64,000 nucleotides of DNA, taken from Methylobacterium sp. J-078. Lineage in GTDB: Bacteria; Pseudomonadota; Alphaproteobacteria; Rhizobiales; Beijerinckiaceae. The stretch lies in the NCBI RefSeq assembly GCF_022829285.1, contig NZ_JAKSYI010000024.1, positions 1 to 64,000 of the forward strand, in the 5' to 3' direction. This document shows, piece after piece, positions 59,701 to 64,000 of the stretch. Position 1 is the first letter of the stretch. Each line of letters begins with the position of its first letter. The position numbers were made by a program, and so were the translations under genes. The notes under the pieces were generated by a model. The model was not told the origin of the DNA. It saw only the letters and a list, made by a program, of their open reading frames with translations, and searched no databases.

Positions 59701-59893
59701 CCCCATCGCCCGCGAGATCTTCTGGGGGCCGATGGCCTATGCCATGATCGGCGGCATCATCGCCGGCACCTTCCTGACCCTGTTCTTCCTGCCCGCCCTG
59801 TATGTCGGCTGGTACCGGATCAAGCCCGGTCGGGGCGAAGGAAAGGCGGCGACCGCCGCGGACCCGCATGGCCACAGTCAGGTGCCGGCGTGA
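56798..59893 (+). CDS. RND efflux transporter permease
   Basis: 1031 aa, normal length. Twelve transmembrane helices with two large periplasmic loops. First helix F-I-W-F-L-M-A-I-A-L-L-A-G-A; pore start G-R-E-E-D-P-A-F; TM4 proton-relay G-L-L-V-D-D-A-M-I-S-V-E; and C-terminal I-I-I-R-N-S-V-I-M-V. It belongs to the AcrB/HAE-like superfamily but diverges from the classical multidrug branch; substrate unknown. GAGG lies about 10 bases before the ATG. Its TGA overlaps the GTG of the second TetR gene. Confidence 0.93.
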   Translation: MKSFNISEWALSHRSFIWFLMAIALLAGAMAYTKLGREEDPAFAIKTMVVQARWPGATIDETLQQVTERIEKEVKQINAVDYTKSYTTPGQTTVFVNLRETTPPKTIPWLFYQVRKRLGDIQGTFPQGVQPLGYNDEFGDVFGNIYAFTSDGLSMRQLRDYVEQVRTGVLAVENVGKTQVLGARDEVIYLDFSVRKLAALGIDMQSVINTLQAQNAVQPSGVIQAGPEQISVRVGGQFTDENSLRAINLRINDRFFRLSDVAEISRGFTDPPEALFRYDGQPAIGLAVAMQASANLLHFGEALKEKMRELEADLPAGVGIHLVSDQPKIVEEAVGGFVQALIEAVVIVLAVSFISLGWRAGLVVSLSIPLVLAITFVIMDAMGVTLQRISLGALIIALGLLVDDAMISVEMMVARLEVGDSLQKAAVFAYTSTAFPMLTGTLVTVAGFIPIGFNGSSAGEYTYSLFVVIAVSLLVSWVVAVAFTPLIGVKILPKTIKGHHDKPSRTLSAFRALLLPAMRHRWLTVTVCVALLGASVYGLGFVQQQFFPSSDRPEVLVDMTLPQSASIGETQAQMDRFESVLKGDPEIRHWTSYVGQGAVRFYLPLDQQLANAFFGQIVIETASLEARGRTIARLSEVAKRDFVGTDVFVHPLDIGPPVGRPIQYRIGGPDLQVVRQSAMTLSNIIAANASLSVPTLDWNEPGKVLKVEILQDKARQLGITSKDIATILNGVVGGGSITQVRDSIYLVNVVSRAQAAERHSIDTLKSLQVPLPNGSTVSLLAFAKIRYDLEQPIVWRRDRLPTITVKATIKDATQAATVVAALKPEIEAFRKTLPAGYVLATGGEVEESGKGAGPIAAVAPVMLLAMAFFLMVQLQSIQKLFLVVSVAPLGLIGVVAALLPSGAPLGFVAILGVLALIGIIIRNSVIMVAQIEDYEATGMPRWDAVVEATCHRMRPILLTAAAASLAMIPIAREIFWGPMAYAMIGGIIAGTFLTLFFLPALYVGWYRIKPGRGEGKAATAADPHGHSQVPA

Positions 59894-60480
59894 TCCTCGC
59901 GGCCCACGATCCGATGGGATCGGCCACGCCGCCGGCATCGCCGATCCGCGGCCGGAGGGGCTCTGACCGCAAGGAGCGGCTCCTCCGGGCCGCTTGCCGC
60001 GTGCTCCTGCGCCATGGCGTCCAGGCGCTGACGTTGGAGGCCGTCGCGCGGGAGGCGCGCACCAGCAAGGGCGGGCTCCTCCATCACTTCCCCAGCAAGG
60101 CGAGGCTGCGGGCCTCGTTGCTCGACGACCAGATCGACCGGCTCCAGCGGGACCTGCTCCGTCTCGTGGCGGCCGATCCCGACCCGCGCGGGCGTCGTCT
60201 GAGGGCCTACGTCCAGGCCCTCGTCGCGCCGGACCCTGCCTGCGACCGGTCCCTCATCCTGGCGGCGCTGCTGTCCGACCCGGAGGCGCTCCACAAGTGG
60301 CAGGGCTTCTCCGACGCATGGCTGGGCCCGGACCTGAACGGCATCGACCCGGGCCGTGCCGACGCCGTGCGGGCTCTCGTCGAGGGCTCCTGGCTCGCCC
60401 TCGCCCTCGGGCTGGGACCGGCCGACCCGGCCAGGCGGGCCGCGGCCCTGAAGGACCTTCTGCGCCTCGCCCAAGCCTGA
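59890..60480 (+). CDS. Second TetR/AcrR-family regulator
   Basis: 196 aa. Helix-turn-helix in R-K-E-R-L-L-R-A-A-C-R-V-L, A-L-T-L-E-A-V-A-R-E-A-R-T-S-K-G-G-L-L-H-H-F-P-S-K (about 30-75), then a TetR_C-like helical domain. GTG at 59890 couples with the pump stop (GTGA); ATG at 59914 is an alternative. Encoded inside the pump operon, unlike the divergent TetR at 53707, so it may give feedback control of the cluster or act on the following lipoprotein gene. Confidence 0.87.
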   Translation: MILAAHDPMGSATPPASPIRGRRGSDRKERLLRAACRVLLRHGVQALTLEAVAREARTSKGGLLHHFPSKARLRASLLDDQIDRLQRDLLRLVAADPDPRGRRLRAYVQALVAPDPACDRSLILAALLSDPEALHKWQGFSDAWLGPDLNGIDPGRADAVRALVEGSWLALALGLGPADPARRAAALKDLLRLAQA

Positions 60481-60536
60481 GCCGGCCGAGCGCGCGCGTG
60501 ACCGACCCTCGGTCGAGGGCAAGCGAGAGGCTTACG

Positions 60537-61754
60537 ATGAAGACCATGCCATTCGCAGGCCGGATACGGGCCGTCCTCGCGGCGTCCGCCCTGTCGAGCC
60601 TCGGGGCCTGCGCCTCGCTTCCGCGGACGCCCTACACCGCGAGCGAATCCGCTGCGGCCGAAGTGGCGGGGATTCCCGGCGCCCGGATCTTCGCCGACGT
60701 CCCCCTGGATCGGTACGCCACCTTCATGGGGACCCGGCCGCCGCGTTCGAGGCTGTTCACATACCTGGCGCTGTCGGGCGGCGGCGGCGACGGCGCTTAC
60801 GGGGCCGGGGTTCTCAACGGCTGGTCGGCGGCGGGAACGCGGCCTGAGTTCTCCCTCGTCTCGGGCGTCAGCACCGGGGCGCTGATCGCGCCGTTCGCCT
60901 TCCTGGGCGCGGCCTACGACCCGGTCCTCACCGAGATCTATACGAGCGGCGTCGCGTCCTCGCTCGTCGCCAATCCCAGCCTCGCCAACGTGGTCTTCGG
61001 ATCGGGGTTGTTCGGGGACCAGCGCCTTCGCGACCTCGTCGGGCGATACGTCACCACCGACCTGCTGGCGGCGGTGGCAAGCGAGCACGCGAAGGGTCGA
61101 CGGCTCCTGGTCATGACCACGAACCTCGACGCCAAGCGGGCCATGGTCTGGAACATGGGCACCATCGCCGCGAGCGGCGCCCCGAACGCCGCCGCCCTGT
61201 TCCGTGACGTGCTCACGGCGTCGGCCAGCGTGCCGGCGGTGTTCCGGCCGCAGCTTCTCGACGTGCAGGCCGAGGGACGCGTCCACCAGGAACTCCACGT
61301 CGACGGCGCCGTGGTCGCGCCGGTCTTCATCCTGCCCCAGGCGGCGCTCGTCGGTGACAGGATCCGTGGCGCCCCGGGGAAGGCCGACTTCTACGTGCTC
61401 ATGAACGGGCGGATCGATCCCGAGTTCGAGATCGTGCGGGCCGAGACCCTTCCCATCGTCCAGCAGACCCTCGCCACCGGGGCGCAGGCACGTAGCTCGG
61501 CGAGCCTGGCGGCGGCCTACGCCTTTGCTGCGAGCCACCGGGCAGGGTTCCACCTCGCCTACATCGACGGGGCCGCTCCCAGGCCGACGACGGTGAACGG
61601 CTTCGAGGTCTCGTACATGCGAAGCCTCTACTTGGCCGGCTTCGGGAAGGCGCGATCCGGGACCGCCTGGCGCAGCACGGTTCCGCTGACCGCGCCCGGC
61701 GACGTTGCAAGCTCGGTCGGAGCGCCTCGGCGAGGCCCGGGATCCGAGTTCTGA
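60537..61754 (+). CDS. Patatin-like phospholipase lipoprotein
   Basis: 405 aa. Lipobox L-G-A-C-A-S (about 22-27) indicates export and lipid anchoring. The catalytic patatin fold shows the oxyanion loop S-G-G-G-G-D-G-A-Y-G-A-G, nucleophile Ser in G-V-S-T-G-A-L (G-x-S-x-G) and the Asp in H-V-D-G-A-V (D-G-A). So it should be an active lipid acyl hydrolase in the envelope. GAGAGG precedes the ATG by 6 bases. It follows the second TetR by 56 bases and may belong to the same transcript as the pump, perhaps in membrane repair. Confidence 0.9.
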   Translation: MKTMPFAGRIRAVLAASALSSLGACASLPRTPYTASESAAAEVAGIPGARIFADVPLDRYATFMGTRPPRSRLFTYLALSGGGGDGAYGAGVLNGWSAAGTRPEFSLVSGVSTGALIAPFAFLGAAYDPVLTEIYTSGVASSLVANPSLANVVFGSGLFGDQRLRDLVGRYVTTDLLAAVASEHAKGRRLLVMTTNLDAKRAMVWNMGTIAASGAPNAAALFRDVLTASASVPAVFRPQLLDVQAEGRVHQELHVDGAVVAPVFILPQAALVGDRIRGAPGKADFYVLMNGRIDPEFEIVRAETLPIVQQTLATGAQARSSASLAAAYAFAASHRAGFHLAYIDGAAPRPTTVNGFEVSYMRSLYLAGFGKARSGTAWRSTVPLTAPGDVASSVGAPRRGPGSEF

Positions 61755-61805
61755 AGGGGCCGATGTTCGGATTGCATCGTTCCGCGATGATTCGCGGTCG
61801 ATGCC

Positions 61806-62714
61806 TCACAAAGGGTTCGCCTGACCCAACGCGCTCCTCACGCGAACCGATGTGTTCCAGGGATCACGGAGGATGAGGTCGCCGCCGTCCTCTCGGGTGT
61901 CCTCTCGGATGGACCGCACGGTCGCTCGAAGCGCCGTGAGGCAGGCCGCGTCGCGCATGAGGATCTCGAAGCCCGCGAGACCTGCACTGCCTGGCTTGCG
62001 CGGTCCGGCCCCGGCGCTTCTCCAGATGTTGGCCGCGAGCTGATGATGGTACCCGCCCATGCCGTAGAAGCGTGCGCTCGGCACCAGTTCGTTGGCCTGG
62101 AAACCGAGGAGCGTCGCGTAGAACCGATCCGCCAGGGCGAGGTCGCCGACCTGGAGGTGGACATGCTCGATGCAGCCGTCTGACGGCATCCCGGACCATG
62201 GACGGTACTTGGCCCGCATCAGCTCTCGAAGGTCGAGCCGCTCGCTGCCCATCCGGACGAGGTCGTCGATGACCGTCCAGGTTTCGCTCGGCCGGTCCGC
62301 ATAGACCTCGACGCCGTTCCCCTCCGGATCGCGGAGGTACAAGGCCTCGCTCACGCGATGGTCCGATGCGCCTTCGAGGACGACCCCGCGCCGCATCGCG
62401 TGATCCAACCATGCCCCGAGCTGCCTCCGCGACGGCAGCAGGAAGGCGGTATGGAAAAGGCCGGCCGAACCCGGTGCCGGCGCATCGGCGTCCGGCTCGT
62501 GCGTCAGGGACAGAAGGGCCGGGCCACCGGCGCCGAGGTGGAGCGTCGGCCCCTCGCGGCCCATCGGGGCGAGGCCGATGGTCTCCTCGTAGAAGCGACG
62601 GGTTCGGTCGAGGTCGCGGACGACGAGGTCGACGCGCCCGATCCGACCGGGTGCCTTGTCGAGGAGACTGGGTGATCCTTGGTCGTGGTCGGCGGTCTGG
62701 TCGGTCAGGGACAT
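61806..62714 (-). CDS. VOC-family ring-cleavage dioxygenase/glyoxalase-like protein (CatE type)
   Basis: 302 aa with two vicinal-oxygen-chelate halves. First half: I-G-R-V-D-L-V-V-R-D-L-D-R, T-I-G-L, H-T-A-F-L-L, G-N-G-V-E-V-Y-A-D-R-P. Second half: I-E-H-V-H-L-Q-V-G-D-L-A-L-A-D-R-F-Y, L-G-F-Q, G-G-Y-H-H-Q-L-A. The metal ligands His, His and Glu are placed as in CatE/MhqO-type catechol or hydroquinone dioxygenases. Such genes are paired with DoxX and LysR or MarR regulators in quinone-stress operons; here DoxX precedes it on the same strand. Confidence 0.87.
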   Translation of the reverse strand: MSLTDQTADHDQGSPSLLDKAPGRIGRVDLVVRDLDRTRRFYEETIGLAPMGREGPTLHLGAGGPALLSLTHEPDADAPAPGSAGLFHTAFLLPSRRQLGAWLDHAMRRGVVLEGASDHRVSEALYLRDPEGNGVEVYADRPSETWTVIDDLVRMGSERLDLRELMRAKYRPWSGMPSDGCIEHVHLQVGDLALADRFYATLLGFQANELVPSARFYGMGGYHHQLAANIWRSAGAGPRKPGSAGLAGFEILMRDAACLTALRATVRSIREDTREDGGDLILRDPWNTSVRVRSALGQANPL

Positions 62715-62756
62715 GGCATACGGCCCGGGTTGGTTGTCGTAGGGGTCGTTCGAGGA

Positions 62757-63197
62757 TCACGAGCGCGGTGCGATTGGCGCCCTGGTGGCGCGGCCCCACA
62801 GGACGAAGGCCGAGAGGGTCAGAAGCACGAGGTTGAGCGGCAGCACCGGGATCTCGCCACGCGAGACGTGGAAGGCCATCGCCAGGAGTTGCAGCACCAC
62901 GCAGCAGAGCGCGGTGACGACCGTCAGGCGAGGCAGGATGCGGGTCGCGGCCGGAAGGATGATCCCGAGCCCGCCCGCGATGTCGACGATGCCGATCAGG
63001 CGGACGAACGCCTCGGGGAACTGCCCGGTCCAGGGCATCATCGCGGACAGGTCGGGAATCGGCGTCGTCAGCTTGGTCAAGCCCGCGAGGACGAACACGA
63101 GCGCCACCAAGCCCTGGGCGATCCAGAGACCGATGCGGAGGGCCTTGCCGGAAGACCGGTCCGAGGGCCGCAGGGCGGGAGAAAGGGTCTGGGACAT
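62757..63197 (-). CDS. DoxX-family membrane protein
   Basis: 146 aa with four helices. The DoxX pattern is seen: Q-G-L-V-A-L-V-F-V-L-A-G-L-T-K-L, R-L-I-G-I-V-D-I-A-G-G-L-G-I-I-L-P, and a final helix near L-P-L-N-L-V-L-L-T-L-S-A-F. GGAG lies 10 bases before the ATG. The family is tied to quinone, thiol and oxidative stress handling. It is 42 bases from the ring-cleavage-type gene in the same operon and divergent from a LysR regulator gene. Confidence 0.85.
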   Translation of the reverse strand: MSQTLSPALRPSDRSSGKALRIGLWIAQGLVALVFVLAGLTKLTTPIPDLSAMMPWTGQFPEAFVRLIGIVDIAGGLGIILPAATRILPRLTVVTALCCVVLQLLAMAFHVSRGEIPVLPLNLVLLTLSAFVLWGRATRAPIAPRS

Positions 63198-63298
63198 CGT
63201 CGAGGGCTCCGGTTTGGGTGTTGAGCGACCCACAACGTGCTAGGTCTCGATCATCGATGAAACCGGGATTGTCTCGATGATCCCCATCGGATCTGACG

Positions 63299-64000
63299 AT
63301 GATGATGGATGCCCTCACGCTCGACCAGTTCCATGTGTTCGTGGCGGTGGTGGAGGCCGGCAGCTTCTCGGAGGCTGGGCGCAGGCTCAACCGGGCCCAA
63401 TCCGCCATCACCTACGCGATCCAGAAGCTTGAGGAGCAGGTCGAGACCGAGCTCTTCGACCGGACCGTCTACAGGCCCACCTTGAGCCCCTCGGGTCTGG
63501 CGCTGCTGCCCCAGGCGCGCCGCATCCTCGACGATGTCGGCCGGTTCCGTATCCAGGCCCGGGAGATCAAGCGGGGGTTGGAGACGGGCCTGCACCTCAG
63601 CCTCGGCGCCCTCGTGCCGGTGGGGCTACTCGCGCCGGCCTTCGCCGCCTTCGCCGACGCCTATCCGAGCGTCCGGCTCCGCATCGGCATCCAGCCGTTC
63701 TCGTTGGACGTGCGGGACGGCGCGGGATCGAGGGAGCCCGCGGACATCCACGTCGTGTTCGGCATGCTGCTTCCGGACACGATGGTGAAGCGGGTAATCG
63801 GGGCGATCACGCTCATCGACGTGGCCGCGCCGTCCCACCCGTTGGCGGCCCTGGCCGGCCCGCTGGGTGCCGAGACGTTGCGCGACCACCTCCAGATCGT
63901 GCTGACGGAAGGCACGAAAGCGCCCGCCGACCAGGAGATCGGCGTCGCGGCGGCCAACACCTGGCGGGTGACGGATTTGGCGGCCAAGCACGCCCTGCTG
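63299..64000 (+). CDS. LysR-family regulator, 3'-truncated by window edge
   Basis: At least 234 residues visible. The N-terminal winged helix shows L-D-Q-F-H-V-F-V-A-V-V-E-A-G-S-F-S-E-A-G-R-R-L-N-R-A-Q-S-A-I-T-Y and L-E-E-Q-V-E-T-E-L-F-D-R-T; the start of the ligand-binding domain follows (L-S-L-G-A-L-V-P-V-G). Three in-frame ATGs at 63299-63307 leave the start uncertain by two residues. It is divergent from the doxX operon by 101 bases, a gap with TCATCGATGA repeats (63251-63260, 63273-63282), and is probably its activator. Confidence 0.9.
   Translation, partial: MMMDALTLDQFHVFVAVVEAGSFSEAGRRLNRAQSAITYAIQKLEEQVETELFDRTVYRPTLSPSGLALLPQARRILDDVGRFRIQAREIKRGLETGLHLSLGALVPVGLLAPAFAAFADAYPSVRLRIGIQPFSLDVRDGAGSREPADIHVVFGMLLPDTMVKRVIGAITLIDVAAPSHPLAALAGPLGAETLRDHLQIVLTEGTKAPADQEIGVAAANTWRVTDLAAKHALL

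Noticed and set aside
56170..60480. Very long plus-strand frame (1436 codons) across the RND gene
   Set aside because: Its first 1240 codons are Arg/Pro/Gly-rich text in the wrong frame of the adaptor and RND genes. Only the last ~197 codons are a real TetR gene.
61864..63411. Minus-strand frame of 515 codons over the VOC and DoxX genes
   Set aside because: Out of frame with both genes, Arg/Pro-rich, and crosses the divergent promoter region.
1..64000. tRNA, rRNA, CRISPR arrays, integrase and restriction genes
   Set aside because: I looked for T-loop-like GGTTCGAATCC, rRNA signatures, regularly spaced repeats and integrase motifs and found none I could support.

Overview
The window looks like an alphaproteobacterial replicon, most likely Methylobacterium/Methylorubrum. 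The support is very high GC, two small secreted proteins with the GCG...CRxN signature common in Methylobacteriaceae, promoters with the EcfG (PhyR general stress response) layout GGAAC-N16/17-CGTT, a ROSE-type RNA thermometer before an hsp20 gene, and many PAS/GAF sensor kinases. Whether it is chromosome or megaplasmid cannot be decided: there is no rRNA, tRNA, replication or partition gene here.

Layout. 0-9 kb is accessory DNA: a 5'-truncated metallophosphoesterase, a leftward series of small unknown genes headed by an XRE-like protein with a palindrome before it, two further unknown rightward genes split by an IS5-family element (target CTAG), and two small basic coiled-coil genes. 9-12 kb is a stress block: CsbD (EcfG promoter), single-domain response regulator, SOUL heme-binding protein, unknown protein and Hsp20 (EcfG promoter plus ROSE element). 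12-16 kb has an OmpR/EnvZ-type two-component system divergent from two GCG...CRxN proteins and an EF-hand protein. 16-36 kb is a signalling island: two tandem paralogous hybrid kinases (one GAF-PAS, one LOV-PAS-GAF-PAS), a degenerate response regulator, a CHASE3 kinase / Rcp1-like regulator / REC-kinase cassette, an HWE-type kinase, a GGDEF-EAL protein and a dCache-GGDEF protein.

36-42 kb holds a GlxA-type regulator, a two-subunit molybdenum oxidoreductase (isoquinoline 1-oxidoreductase type), an SDR and a SLAC1/TehA-like transporter. 42-49 kb centres on an ECF41 sigma factor. Its promoter motif TGTCACA-N16/17-CGTC occurs before its own operon, before an NmrA-like oxidoreductase operon and before a metallo-beta-lactamase-fold hydrolase, suggesting a small local regulon. 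A frameshifted hybrid kinase lies between them. 49-53 kb carries a phosphoglycerate-mutase-like and a membrane protein gene, then a fluoride module: crcB-type riboswitch, ClC-F-like antiporter and DUF190 protein, followed by an nhaA pseudogene. 53-62 kb is an RND efflux cluster with two adaptors flanked by two TetR genes and a patatin-like lipoprotein. The end holds a DoxX + ring-cleavage/glyoxalase-fold operon divergent from a truncated LysR gene.

The recurring theme is sensing and response to light, stress, heat, fluoride and toxic organics, with visible gene decay: a response-regulator remnant, a frameshifted kinase, nhaA, and a kinase lacking a normal start codon.
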